Assembly: GCF_954871325.1 (NCBI RefSeq)
Contig: NC_088778.1
Location: 1,054,001-1,118,000 of the forward strand
Source of the DNA: Gordionus sp. m RMFG-2023
Lineage: Eukaryota; Nematomorpha; Gordioida; Chordodea; Parachordodidae
DNA length: 64,000 bases
Direction of reading: 5' to 3'
Every line of letters begins with the position of its first letter. The stretch's first letter is position 1. Shown here piece after piece: positions 1 to 13,150 of the stretch. Under the pieces are notes generated by a model, which saw only the letters and a list, made by a program, of their open reading frames with translations, was not told where the DNA came from and did no database searches. The position numbers and the translations under genes were made by a program.

Positions 1-255
<255 letters not shown>

Positions 256-494
256 ACCAATTTTTAGGGTCAGTAAAAAAAAAAAATTATTATTTTGAAA
301 TCAAATTTCCTTCACTCCCGTCCTCCTATTTATGGATTACTCTCTTTTAAGGATAAAATAATCATAGTCATGTAAAGATGGCCGTAAGGGATTCTACAAA
401 TCAACGTCAGTTACCGTGAATGACACATTCATGCATATCAATCAATTTATAAAGAATCAAAATAATTTTAGTAATCATTGTTTTGTTATTATCG
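256..494. other. AT-rich spacer
   Basis: I see no gene or repeat boundary here. The stretch lies between the left-edge microsatellite and the left arm of the long inverted repeat. Confidence 0.5.
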
Positions 495-2215
495 CTTCCG
501 TTCTTATCACTTGCTATCTGGCACCAGGAATATGTCACGCTTATAAAAAGTTATTGAATTTTTAAAATTATATTCAAAATTAGTTTAAATCTATCAAAAA
601 AAAGGGAAAAACTACAATATATCTATCTAAAATAAATTTTAAAACGTTTCAGTGAATTGTCTAAATGTTCCAGGGGGTTTTGAATTCCCCTATGATTCCT
701 CTTAAACGTCAAAATTGGTTTCAGAAACCTTAACCCAAGATAAACGAAATTCGTATTTCGCGTAATATCTTTTTATTTATAAATGAACCTAAAAAAAGGG
801 AGTGGAACTGAAATTTCTATATTCAGCATTAAACATTTTTAAATTTTATTAACCTTTATATATAATCTATAATTTTTATTTATTAATTTAACGAAGATTT
901 CATTAATAACCAAAAAAGGTAATATTAAGTTTAAATTGAAATATTTTTTTGATCCATGAATCGTAAAAGAATATTAGAAATTCGGTTGGAATACTTTTTT
1001 TTTATGGAATATTCATAATTCGAATCGAATACTATAATATATATTTTCAGAATACAAAAGGCGAAAGTTAGATGATATATGTGAGCCTACAAGGGTTTAA
1101 CACTTTTGAAGCTAAGGGAAATCATTATCTACTCATTCGGATGATCAATCACATCTATAAGATTATCGTCTCAGTCAGGTTAGTCTAAGGAGGTAAACAC
1201 TTTTATAAAAATTTAAACATTAAATTTGTTACATTTTTCTCAGATATTTGAAAAAACCTTATCAATGACTCGAACATTAAGAACCTTGTTTTTAAATTAA
1301 TCTCTGCTATTCTCGGCACCCATTGGAAGGGTGTTCGGTACAAGCGTGGTTCCTGGTATAAGCGATCGATAAAATTTTATAATTCTACACATCTTATAAG
1401 CCAATTAATTTATAATATTCTTTCTTAAATTTCTTTTATATAATTTAAATTTACCAACGAACCAAGGGAAATTTAAAAATAAATATAATGTTCGAAATAT
1501 ACATTATGTGTTATGCGATAAAAAAAAAAATTTGTTACATGGAATTTTTATTCCATTTCAACCACATTATAATTTCCGAAAATTAATATCCTCGTAATTC
1601 GTGAGCATCAAATACATAACGTAGATTTTGATGAAACTTATAGGAACTCCTTGTAGGGGGTGAAATTCTGTATCCATTTTATTAAATCGATTAAAGTTTA
1701 AAAAACGATAATGAATTTTATTTGTAATTCTTTTGTATATATACATTTATATAATTATCCAATTTAACTTCTAATAATATGCAACCTCGATAATATAATA
1801 TTACCTGTCGGAAAGTTATAATATAATATACAAATAACGTCCTTTTAAAATATATAACGTGACCTTTTAAAATATATCTTAACCTTTACAATAATAAATA
1901 TTTAGATGTAACACATTTCTAACATATATGATGCTTCATTTATTTTTATCCAATCAAAAACAATTTGTAAGAAAATTATTAGTTATAATTTATAAAAATA
2001 TAAAATGTGGAATGGAAAATCATAGTTAATGCCACTTTGTGGCAATCTTTAAAAACTCTGGGAATATTTCCCTAAAATAAATCCTTAGCAAAGGGGGTAA
2101 AGGATAATTATTACAGGATACAGCTTGGAAACCTTTGCATAAATTAGGGAGTTGATCTCACATTATTCAGAGCAAAATTATGAAAGCTAAAAATTTTAAC
2201 ACTGATTTTTTTCTA
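495..2215 (+). repeat. Left arm of a long imperfect inverted repeat
   Basis: This arm is collinear, in reverse complement, with 3645-5162. Matching landmarks seen by eye are 500-545 with 5105-5155 (both carry TCACTTGCT and CACCAG), 645-740 with 4890-4990 (CGTCAAAATT), 1130-1185 with 4435-4490 (TTATCGTCTCA), 1315-1368 with 4262-4318 (GGGTGTTC and GTGGTTCCT or its variant), 1600-1670 with 3950-4015 (GTAGATTTTGATGAA or its variant), and 2005-2180 with 3665-3830 (GGAATGGAAAATCATAG). The arms are clearly diverged and contain small indels. No long ORF is present. It could be a foldback or long-TIR transposon, or an old inverted duplication. A block around 1690-1800 has a further partial match near 10490-10620, which suggests a dispersed repeat. 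Confidence 0.8.
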
Positions 2216-3644
2216 TCTATTTCATTAAAAATATTTTTTTTTTGGTTTAGTATTGTAAACGATATCCTCTAATAAAACAACCAATAAAACCTTTTGAGAA
2301 TTATATTTAATAAATGTTGCGATTATTCCTTAAAAGTTTTGGTTAGGTTCGGTTATAAATTGTGACAATACAATAGATCAGCTGGCAATTTTGATATTAA
2401 AAAAATAGTTTAAAGAATAAACAAGGCCGATATCGGACCAGTCGTCGTTAAATGATAAAAATAAAATTTTTAATTTTTATTCGACAAATCTAATTTAAAC
2501 AAATGAAATAAATTAAAAAAAATATATAGTAAAAATTGTAAATTCTCCTTAAATAATCAGTAACATTTGTAGAATTCTATAATAGTAGTAATTCTACAAT
2601 GGGCAGTGATTTCAGAATCCTGCATGCTGAGCTTGGACCTCTTCAGCTCTTCGATATTTCTTATCGATTTTTGGAGGTATCTAGAGATACAAGATCTTTT
2701 TGTATCTTGTACTCGGTTATCTTTTTGACATTTTTAATAAGATACTAGTAGTATCTGTATCCAAGATACATTTTCTTTTCATAAATAATCTGTATCTGTA
2801 TCTAGATTCTTTTTTTATGAGGACATTCCCAACTCTGTCGATTTTGAGTTAGGAGTATATTACCACTTATATTTATTTGTTGGATAATTCCTTATTTTTA
2901 GGTCAAGATTTAAACCCTTAGAAAACAATTGATGTAAATACCTTCCAGACCAAATGACAAAAAAGAAAGAAAAAAAAAATTATTGTCAAAATGATTAATT
3001 AGCCTTTGTGTCAAATAAAAGACATTTATTTACTACAAAATAAATTTAAAGTTTTTTAAAAATTAAAATTTATGACATTTATTTTTAAAAATATAATTAT
3101 ATTCGTCAAAAATTCTGTCTGGGTCGAATTTTTTTATATAAAATGCTGCAAATTATTTCTCGATTTCTACTGGTTTTTATATATAATATATATCAAATAA
3201 AATGATTATATTTTTTCTCAATTTTATATAATAATGACACTCAGGTAATCATCGTTGTCACTTTAGCCTGTTTTTCCATAATTCGATGCCGGGAAACAAA
3301 AGGTAGGCTTACATTATTTGGTATTAAAAATGTTTGTCTATGCTTGATATTTACGATTTATTTTATGAACATGAATCATTTCAATTTTTCCAAAAACTCC
3401 GCAATCTAAACCGTTATAACGGATATTCCCTTAACAATAATTTATTTTAACATTGTTTAAAAGAAGACGCATAACATTATTAGTTAGACGCTATTTATTC
3501 TGTTGGTAGTTTTTTATTCCCAAGACGCCATATTTTCTATCAATCGATAAATATCCAATAGAATTTTTTCAGTTAGAACAATGTAATCTTTATTTTAGGG
3601 AATTTCTTATTTTATTTTTAGTAATTCTAACATTGTTTTCTTAG
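2216..3644. other. Loop of the long inverted repeat
   Basis: This AT-rich segment separates the two arms. I found no coding sequence in it. It includes a hAT-type end fragment at 2640-2837. Confidence 0.5.
2640..2837 (+). mobile_element. Degenerate TATC-rich hAT-type MITE fragment
   Basis: The segment contains repeated GTATCTAGA and GTATCTGTATC motifs and ends in CAACTCTG. That ending is the terminus of the MITE at 31382-31531. No partner left terminus or target duplication is visible, so it is a worn copy. Confidence 0.45.
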
Positions 3645-5162
3645 TCACGAGAGAGAAAAATATAGGTATTGAAATTTTAAATTTCCATAATTTTGTTCTG
3701 AATGATTAGAAAGAATTCCCTCCAAGGCTGCCTCCTGTTGATCATGCTTTACCTGCTAAGGAATCATTTTAGGAAATATTTAGAATTCTTAAGATTTGCC
3801 ACAAGGTGCATTGCTATGATTTTCCATTCCCTATTTAAAAAAATTTATTAAATTATACAACTAATAATTTCTTATAAAATGTTTTTCGATTTTGGATTAA
3901 AAAATTGTAAATGAAGCAGCAGAGTATGTTTCAAATGGACTCAGGACCACTTTACCCCGTTCAACTAGACCCTATCTAATTCATCAAAATCTGCGTTACA
4001 ATTTCGATGCTCCCGAAACTTGAAGGCCCATTAATTGCCGGAATTACAATGTGGCTGCAATGGAATACGAAATTTAATACACACACACATATATATATAT
4101 CAACATTCAATTTATTTCAAATTTTCTTTATGCGCTTCCGTTGATATATTATATAAAAGAAATTTTTTGGCTTGTAAAATGTATCCATATATATTATTAA
4201 AATTGATCATTTATTTAGTTACTTAACAATTATAAGTATAGTGATTGTAAGATAGTTTATATCAGGAACCGTGTTTGCTGTACTGAACACCCGTTGAAAT
4301 GTGTGTCCAGGATAGCGGGAATATCTGAGTAATGATAAAGTAGTTCTCTGTAAAAAAAAAATTTTTGATTTTCAGCTAATAAATTTTTAACTAATTAATT
4401 TGCCAAAAAAAATATTATAACTATATAAAATCCCAACGCGATTGAGACGATAACATTATAGAAGTAATCGAATTTCTGAGCAAGTATTCTTCTTCACCAA
4501 ACCCGGGTTAAGGTCACAAATATTATCTAGAACTGTAGATCATTGTATTAAAGAGTATTTGAATTATGAATAATTCTTGTGGAAATTAATCAGGAATTTT
4601 AGAAATTTCAAACCCAACAATCTAATATTATTTGTGGATCATGGGATTCGAAAAATTATTACAATTTAAAAATTAATTTTAACTTTTGGTTTGTTTATAA
4701 TGAATTAAATTAATAATAAAATTATATAAGATTATCTGAAAGGTTCGTAAGATTTGTAAAATATTTAATGATGAATATAGAAATTTAGGTAGATTCTACC
4801 CTTTTTATTTTTGGTTCTTTTATAAAATTAAAAAAGATATTATCACTATTACGCAAGATGATAGGAATTTAGTTTGTCGGGAGTGGTGTTAAGGTTTTTG
4901 GAGCCAAATTTTGACGTTTATGAGAGATCGCAGGAGACTCAAGATCCCACCCCCCCTGTAAAATTTGGACAATTCCACTGAAACATTTTAAAAAATTTAT
5001 TTATCTTAGATGTAGTTTCTACTTTTCTTGACATTTTTATTTAGATAGAATTACTCTTTTTTTTTTTTGCTAATTTTGACTACTTTTTGAAAAATTTATA
5101 TCCAGCCTTTTAGAGAGACATATCTCTGGTGGTCAGGCAGCAAGTGACGAGATCGAAAACTA
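3645..5162 (-). repeat. Right arm of a long imperfect inverted repeat
   Basis: This is the reverse-complement partner of 495-2215; the landmark pairs are listed there. A 63-codon ORF at 4035-4226 lies in the arm. It is low-complexity and probably chance. Confidence 0.8.
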
Positions 5163-6860
5163 TTTCGTATCATTTCTTTTCCCTTCTTTCTATATGGAAA
5201 TTTAAATTTTACAAAAGAAACGGATGGATTCTGTAATCAGGGGCTCCGAATAACGCCTTTTAGTACGGTTCAGGCTCAGATATTTTGGGTTATAATATCG
5301 ATGATTGGTTTAAACTGGTCGAGTTATTCTTTCGCACATGCATTTTATTTTACAAATTTGTATGGAGGATCATATTTTTTTGTAAAATTTTGTCTTTATT
5401 AAGAACTTGTAAGTAGAAGTGATTGACGTTTAATTTTATTTTTTAAAAGACACACACGCCCTAACAAACTCTAAAAACCTATTTTATGTTCTATACCAAA
5501 TAAGCAGAATTATTTGAAAATTTGATGGATCCCGGCTGTAGTTTTGATGCTCTTATAATCTAATAGTGCATCATTAAAAAAAAGCTGTCAAATAGATTGG
5601 CCTCTTTAGAAAATTTAAATGATACATGATTTTATGCTAGTAATGCACAAAATAGTTCCATCTGAACCCATTTTTCTTCTAAAAATAAAACTACCAACTC
5701 GGTATTTTATACGGAAGGAAGGTAGGAATACTCAGTCCTGAAGATTTTGCTCATAGATGTCACTCCTATTCCCTGCCTTAAAATTATTTTTATTTTATTT
5801 TTTTAAATTATATAAATAATTTAAGCCGAGTTTTTATTTCACATCAACCACCTAATTCCTTCATTTTTTATTTAAAATTTTTCTTTGTTAAGTTTTCAGT
5901 CACAAGATTCTTAATGTAATATAGATTTACATTCTTATTTATATTATATTTGTCAATTGTAAGAACATTTTCTTCAGTTGAAGATGTTAAAGCCTGCATT
6001 GCCTTGAAAAATTTTTTATACCAAACTAAGGGTACAAAGTTTACATTTTGCAAATGTAAATTGTGACCAATTGTGAAATAAACATGGCCATCTTCCAAAC
6101 TGTGTTGCCACTTTTAAGGAAAAGATGTGATAACTGATTAAACTGGTTATAACAAGATAGAACTCTTTCTATAATTACTTGAAATTAATTTAGTCTAATT
6201 AAGGAGAATGGACACAAACTTGAAATTGCCATAAATTCAAATTACAGGGATTATAAGATAATGACAAGGGATGAATATTGTGTGCCTATATATAACAATT
6301 TTATGTATTAATGCATTTTGTAATATTTTAATCGTTAACCATTCTAAAACCAACTTACTAATTACAACAACAATGCACATGCATAATATTATTGGTGACA
6401 ATTATTATAAAATTAAAATTATACAAAATGTATTTTTACTATCGATGAAATATAACGTCAAAGACATCGCTAAATTATTTTTCTAGATAGGATATACTAT
6501 TATTATAAGTAAGAAACAGTTTATTGGCATAAAAGCTACTATAGTAAAGAAAATTAAATTTATTATAAATTTATAATCCTTTTTGGCTAAAAATAAATTA
6601 TCAATTTTTATAAAAAATATTTAACCTATGCGATATAAATATGTTTATCACAAAATGTAGATAGACTATATTATTGGAGAAAATATTGACTTAATATACT
6701 ATTATTCAAAAAACAAAAGATGATAAAAATTATAGTAATTTTCTGAAAGTCACGGACATTGGAAACTATAATAAAGTAAAAATATTTTGGAAATTTTACT
6801 TAGAAATATATTATTTCTTTACATTTTGCGTACTTTAGTTTAATTTAAATATATGGGAGA
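5163..6860. other. AT-rich intergenic DNA
   Basis: Only short low-complexity ORFs occur here, with no recognisable protein motif and no clear repeat structure. Confidence 0.5.
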
Positions 6861-7545
6861 CTGGGGTTAGGTAAACCCCAGGGCTTGGCAAACTACTTAA
6901 TCTCATTTTAAAATTAAATACACCAGAAGGTTAAAATTTTATCCTAATATAGTTTTCATTAATATACATCCATAGACAAAATACATTTTGAAATAATTAA
7001 TTACTAAAAATTTTATTTAAGAAATAAAATTTTGATGAAATTTTCAAAAGATTTTTACATGACAGAATTTTAATTTTTATTAAGTTATTAAGTTATAATC
7101 ATTTATATGTAAATTAAATTTTTATAACAAAGTTTAAACATTCTTCTATAATTTGGATAAGTTTTATGAGTATTTATCAAATCTAGATATTATTTTACAA
7201 TGATTTGTCAATTTAGAGCTAGCGGACACGTCAATTATCGCAGTTAGTAATGAAAAAAACTTCAAAATCTTGAAAAGGCAATTTCATGGTTGTTTATGAT
7301 ATGTATTTAGGATTTATGCTAAGAAATCTTAATCTCTCCTTAAAATTCATATTTTTTTATGTCAAAAATGTTTATTAAAATAGTTTTATATTTAATTAGC
7401 TTCAATTTATAAGTATTATGATATTTTGAACAATAAAATTATTCTATACAAATCATTATTAATAAATAAAAATGCATTTCAATTTATTATGGCCTAAAAA
7501 ACCAATGGTTTAGGATGCCCCTTGAAGTGGTTTGCCTCACCCCGG
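6861..7545. mobile_element. Non-autonomous DNA transposon with short TIRs
   Basis: The left end reads CTGGGGTTAGGTAAACC. The right end in reverse complement reads CCGGGGTGAGGCAAACC, a match of 14 of 17 bases. The interior is AT-rich and non-coding. The target duplication could not be settled, so the superfamily is unassigned. Confidence 0.5.
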
Positions 7546-9039
7546 TATTAGGGCTTGTTGAACAAAATTTTCACTTTTACAAAAAATAAAATTTAAAAAA
7601 AAAATGATTTTATTCTTAAGATTAAACCAAAATAAAACAAACATTACTAATATTCATAATTCTGAGCTAAAAATCTTCACACATCTTTACAGATTTAAAC
7701 ATGAGAATTGCCAAAATATTTATTTACAGAAGAAAAAACAAATTTTATTAGATAAAATGATTACTTATTCAAATCTGATATTTTATATAAATATTATCCT
7801 TATGACATTTCCAAATAAAACGTTTTTTTAAAGCGATTTTCTAGCCATGTTTCCAGTTTATTTTTATTTTAGCTTCAGAATTAATTTTTTTTTTTTGCAT
7901 AAAGCCCACAGACCTAAAATAACTGAAGTATCCTTGTTTTAGATATATAGCCAAATCCATGAAATAAAATAGATATAGACTTAGCAAGTTCATTGGAAAT
8001 ATTCAAAAATGTTGGAAATACTTTGTTTGGGAATGAACTCTGATAAGGCTAAGGTAAATTCTTTTTGAAAATTTAGAAATAACCAAGCAAATTGTCCCAG
8101 AAAATAGTCCATAATATATTTTATGAATGTCCAGTTTAGGTGCCAATCAAAAAACATTGTTCTCGCACACGCTATGAGATCGAAAGACATTTATCTCGCC
8201 ACTGGATATAGTTTATCAGTTCTGAGAATGGAGAATAGACACCCTCAGAAAATTACTGGTAGGGGGGATGCGAGCATTTTTAGGATGTTTACCCTATAAA
8301 TTATACCTGGAGTGTAGAGATTTGATTATGTCACATTTTTATAAAATACAATTACTTATTCATATTTCAAATTGTTGCTTATAATGATATATTGTCTAAA
8401 TATTATGAGAGGATGAGTGTGGGGGGAGGTGTCGTTAAATATCGGATAATAATTTTTTTTTAAATTTTTTTATTTTATATCCACTAGGAAAAAAGCAACT
8501 ATATTATAACTAATCTTTATTAACCTTACTTTATAAGTTTTAGTAATTATCTCAAATTATTTGAGCATTTCTCATCATGATTGAAATGTCTAAAATGAGT
8601 TAAAAGCTGAATCAGTGTCGAATTACATATAAATTGCTAGAACACCTCTTGAAATTGAATTAAGATCCACGTATATTTATTGATACATAATTATATCACA
8701 TTTTATATTGATTATAATTTTATTTAATTTTTTATAATAATTTGCATTTTATTTTCTTTTCTCTCGGATTACATTTTTTATTCTCCTTATTTATTTTTTT
8801 TTCTATTTGTGTGAAAATACAAATTGACATTAAAAAAAAATGTAACGTTAAAATGATTTAAAAAAATTGTTAATATAGAATTTTCACCGATTAAATTTAA
8901 ATACAAATTGATATATAAAGAATAAATTAATTGCCAAAATAAATAATAAAGTAATATCGATCAACATATTCAACATTCCACCCTCCAAAGAAATTCGGCT
9001 TATGATTTCCTTGGATAAGTTGAGTGGTAACGTCATTAA
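7546..9039. other. AT-rich intergenic DNA
   Basis: I see no gene with recognisable motifs. Short ORFs at 7604-7831 and 7990-8190 have the skewed composition of chance AT-rich ORFs. Confidence 0.5.
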
Positions 9040-9990
9040 AATTCATGATAACCACGCAATACGCCACCCATGTTCATGATGCAGTCTTCTTTTCAAACCG
9101 AACGATGGCTTGGTAAAGTAAAGGCAGCCCTTAGCTAACTTTGCAATCAGATCATTTTTGCATGGCATCGGACATCTAGATTCCTCTCGAGCAAGGTTTA
9201 TGTTGTCCTTCAGCCAGTCATCCAATTCACGAGTCATCGCATCAACCCTGACATATGGAACTCTCCTCGGATGTATGATCTTAGGCACGGCACGGAGCTT
9301 CAGGTGAACTTTCTCTTGTCTGATCATGTTGGGTTTGTAGAAGTTGATTCGAGGTCTTTTTTTGTCGTCAAGATTACCTTCTCGAAATCATTCTCTACGT
9401 TACCTACTAAGAACATTTTTAATATGTTGTTGAAGGCGTGGAACCACATACGTCCTAGCAGGGGGATCTTGTCACAATTCACTACAATGGCCTCCAGTTA
9501 ATGTGAGTTTCCTTCATATTTAAAGTTCACATTGGCAAGACCTAATATTTTGATAGCGCTGCCGTCCTAACCAGTGAGTTTCATATCTGTCTTACGTATC
9601 GCGGTTATGCCTACAGTCTTAGCTGTCAGCTTCATAAGTATACTTTACCTCGTACCGGTGTCAACTTGCATCAACGTGGGTATGTTGTTGATGCTCACTG
9701 TCACGTTGTACGCGTCATATATGGTATCCTTGATTCCAAATTCTGCAGATTATATTCTTTAAGGTCTGTGTTTGAGTCGTCGTCATCATCCATTACTTCG
9801 ATGTTCATAGCATGGTTCGTATTCAAATGACAATCACGATCTCTGTAATCAGAAGATCTGTTGTAGGTATTATTGTCATTTTTGTACTGGTTGGGCCTCG
9901 ACGAATATTTCTGAAAACCATTAATATTTTGAGGGTTGTGTCTGTGCTGACCACGACGGGAATAATTGGTTCGGTTATCACCCCTATATA
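9040..9990 (-). mobile_element. Ty3/gypsy LTR retrotransposon fossil (gag end, protease, start of RT)
   Basis: On the minus strand the order of parts is typical of Ty3/gypsy. First comes a basic, Arg/Asn-rich nucleocapsid-like stretch (about 9990-9800). A retroviral-type aspartyl protease with a VDTG signature follows (around 9660). Last is the start of the reverse transcriptase region, including the pre-RT sequence in which an AVPKIIHPRRVPY-like stretch precedes an Arg/Glu-rich helix (around 9200-9320). No LTRs are recognisable next to it. The element is broken, with several breaks, and looks old. Basis: motif recognition only. Confidence 0.75.
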
Positions 9991-11379
9991 ATTTTTTTAT
10001 TATAAGGGTGTGGTATTTTATAAACTTGCTTCATAATAATATTTATTTTTTATTACATGATACAAAAATAAATTATAAAATTGATATAATATCGCTATAC
10101 GCCTGAAAACTAAGAATAATAGAGAAAAGGTGTTTTATGGTAAATCAGTACTGTTTCTGTATAAAAAATAATTGATTTTGTCAATTTTTTTAAAAAAACG
10201 GCTAAATTAAGGTTTTGGCTAAAATACTAATACATAAGCTCTTAACGTTTGCTCGCCAAAACATGGTAGTAAGTATTTGTCCTCTTTTAGTAAAATTGTA
10301 AAGAAGGTAGATGATCATTTTGATTTAAATTTTTTAAAATATTATATTCGATCTCCAAAACTTTAAATTTAAAATATAATAATAATATTTAATATCTTTT
10401 AATTTTAAAATAAATATTTATAATAAAGCATTATAATTACTCCCCTTGATTTTGATAATGAAAATGATAGGTATTGTATCGATTATAAGATTCAAAACTA
10501 TAATGAATTTTATTTGTATTTCTTATATATATATATACCTTTATATATATATCAAATTTAACTACTATAATTATCTAATTCAATTGTCCTTAATAATATA
10601 ATATTAAATATAAGGTAAATGTGAAGTAAGTAATTTATTAATTTTTAGAAATCAATCTATATAAAATGATATTTTACATGTAAGCAATTTATTATTTAAA
10701 ATTTTAACAGTTTAATGTAGCCAAATAATAATCTTTGATTAATTAATAATTAAGTTTTCTCATGATATTTCATGTATTTTTTAAATTTATTCCATTAATT
10801 CAAATTATATAATAACTAAACAAGTTTAATATATAAAAAAAAATGTAAATTTCTATATCTAAATTGAAAAGATAGGAAAATAACAAAGGGTTTTCTAAAT
10901 ATAATTAATCTCTCTTATTACTCTTTTAATATTGTATTTATATACTTTTAGAAACTAAAATTAGAATATAAATTCAAAAGGTTAAGTTATAAAACGAAAA
11001 GCAAAACAAAAATAAAAGTATAATTTGAATAAGTTAAATATATCAGAATTAATTTAATGAATGCGCGTTATATAAAATTTAAACGTATTACTATTTAATA
11101 ACCAAAATATATAATATTTAAATTTATTAATTCCTATTATATAACAAAAATACATGGAATTCCATTTATTTGCGGATAGGAGAAGATAGAGAAAGTAGAT
11201 TAAATGGAATATGAATACTATGTAATACAAGATTTAATATCAGCCATAGAGGATTGATGTAGAAAAAACATTCAACAAAGGAAAAACATCTTACCAATTT
11301 AAATAATAAGAATTATCAAATAATATCCAAACATACTTCAAAAACAATAATTTATATGATGATAATCCTGCAAAAGTCA
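9991..11379. other. AT-rich DNA with a fragment of the inverted-repeat arm
   Basis: Most of this stretch is featureless. About 10490-10620 resembles 1690-1800 of the left inverted-repeat arm (shared ATAATGAATTTTATTTGTA and a following TA-rich block ending in AATTTAAC). That suggests a third, partial copy. Confidence 0.4.
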
Positions 11380-11900
11380 AAACGGCAATCATCTATTATT
11401 CGATAAAACATTCGTTTAGTTAGCTATTTACAGATTGCGCTACAAACTTTCCTACTAAAATAGCCGAAAGCGTAAAATAAATGTAGAACAAAAGACTCTA
11501 AATAATATTAAATATCTTGGGCCCTGAAACTAAGAAACATATTTTTGAAGATTTGAAGAAAAATCATCCGTTATCTTTTTTAACTGAGGCATCAAATAAT
11601 GGAAATATTAAAACATTCCCAATATGTTGCGTTATTTAAATAATGAAAGAGGTGTTCAAGTGAACTTCCAAAATTTTTTAATCAGACTTGGAGATATATA
11701 AGGATACCTCGTTAATGCCTGTGCACCGATTGAAAATTGTTACTATACTATATAATGTAAAAATTGTGCCGATAATGTAAGTGTTTCAGAAAAAGGCTTA
11801 AGCTAATGACAGAATTGTTAGTTTTAAATTGAACGAAAATATTATCCTCATTGGTGGCCAATTGCCATACAATTTACAATGCTGAAAGCATAGAAATAAT
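11380..11900 (+). mobile_element. hAT-type transposase remnant
   Basis: Plus-strand fragments read GRTK-like (CRTKTLNN), then a DLKKNHPLSFLTEASNN segment with IKTFP, then a CADNVSV-like stretch. The acidic TDASN motif followed by NxKxFP and a later ADN motif belongs to an animal hAT transposase subgroup. The same motif occurs in the element at 22295-26683, so the two may be related. Stops and frame changes make it non-functional. The termini were not found. Confidence 0.55.
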
Positions 11901-12224
11901 AATGTTATGATTTACATAATAATTTACAAATAAATAAATTAGGAAGTTTGAAATTTTTTTTTAAAATTAAAACGCCATTTTATCACTTCGGAAAATTTCA
12001 TTATAATGACCGATATCCGATATTTTTGAAAACATGAAATATCTGACTGATCCGTTAAAAAATATTGATTTTTTTTTAACTACTGATAAATATTTTTAAA
12101 ATGCTTAAAAAATTTATGATTTGTTTAATTTTAGGGTCAAATATCAACAAGTTAAGAATTTTATAAGAATGAATAATTATTGATATTTCAGGAATATGGT
12201 TCAACAAAATATTATAATTTGTTT

Positions 12225-12600
12225 TTCAATTTATAAATTAATCAACATTTTTTCTATTCATATAATTAGAAATACATGCATGAAATATTTTTAATTAATA
12301 TAATAAAGATTTAAAAACTTAATATTAATAATCCTTCTTAAGTGTTTAAATTTAAAAATATTAATTATTCTGAAGGGTTAAAATTTAGGAATATTTATAA
12401 ATATTTGAAATTGAAGTAATATTAATCATTATTGAGATGTCAGGAGTATAGATCATCATTTTTTCTATTCATATAATTAGAGATATTTATGCAATATTTT
12501 TAATAATCTGATTGAGATCTAAAAACTTGATAATATTGATAATCATTATTTTAAGATTTACGAATATTTATTTATTCACTTAATTATATTATAAAACCAG
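12225..12600. repeat. Direct duplication of a roughly 200-bp AT-rich segment
   Basis: Two copies, starting near 12240 and 12455, share TTTTTTCTATTCATATAATT, then a related continuation through an AAAAACTTRATA-like block to AATATTRATAATC. Divergence is visible throughout. Confidence 0.5.
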
Positions 12601-12639
12601 ATATTTGCTGTGTTACATACCTATTTGATTTTACTACTA

Positions 12640-13150
12640 CGTAGCTAAGGTTCTCCCAAGATGAGGGTTAGTGTTTATATTAGATTAAATACTCATTTAT
12701 TAGACACCAAACCCACTATAATTGTCAAAATCGAAAGAATAATACTTAGGGGTACTGACCAGCGCGAATTAGCAAATAAGTTTCTTCTAATTTTTATGGA
12801 ACTACATGGTTAGACACAAACCCCTCACATTAAGTAAAATTTATCTTAAGTTATATTAAAGACCAGTAAAATTAAATAAAATATATGACAATTTAATTTA
12901 AAGTTAATTTTTATTGAATGCATAATATTAGCAATATATATGTTGTTTTAAATATAAATACCGATTCATTAATTAATTTTTAATGAATCATAAGCTTGTG
13001 GACCACATAATAGTTTAACTTAGAGCTATGGAGCAAAGATAAGGGTTAATATTAGATTATGAAATAGTATAATTTATTAGCCACCCAACCTAATACATTT
13101 GATAAAACTAGGATACTTATTGACTGCTTAATGCTGGTTAAGTCATAATA
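12640..13150. repeat. Direct duplication, two diverged copies
   Basis: Copies near 12655-12800 and 13030-13150 share a GATRAGGGTTARTR...TATTAGATTA core followed by a TTTATTAG(A/C)CACC block. They are about 380 bp apart. No coding sequence is seen. Confidence 0.45.

Noticed and set aside
9043-9762. Host protease gene
   Set aside because: The VDTG-type protease is followed by a reverse transcriptase start and preceded by a nucleocapsid-like stretch, so it is a Ty3/gypsy fossil.
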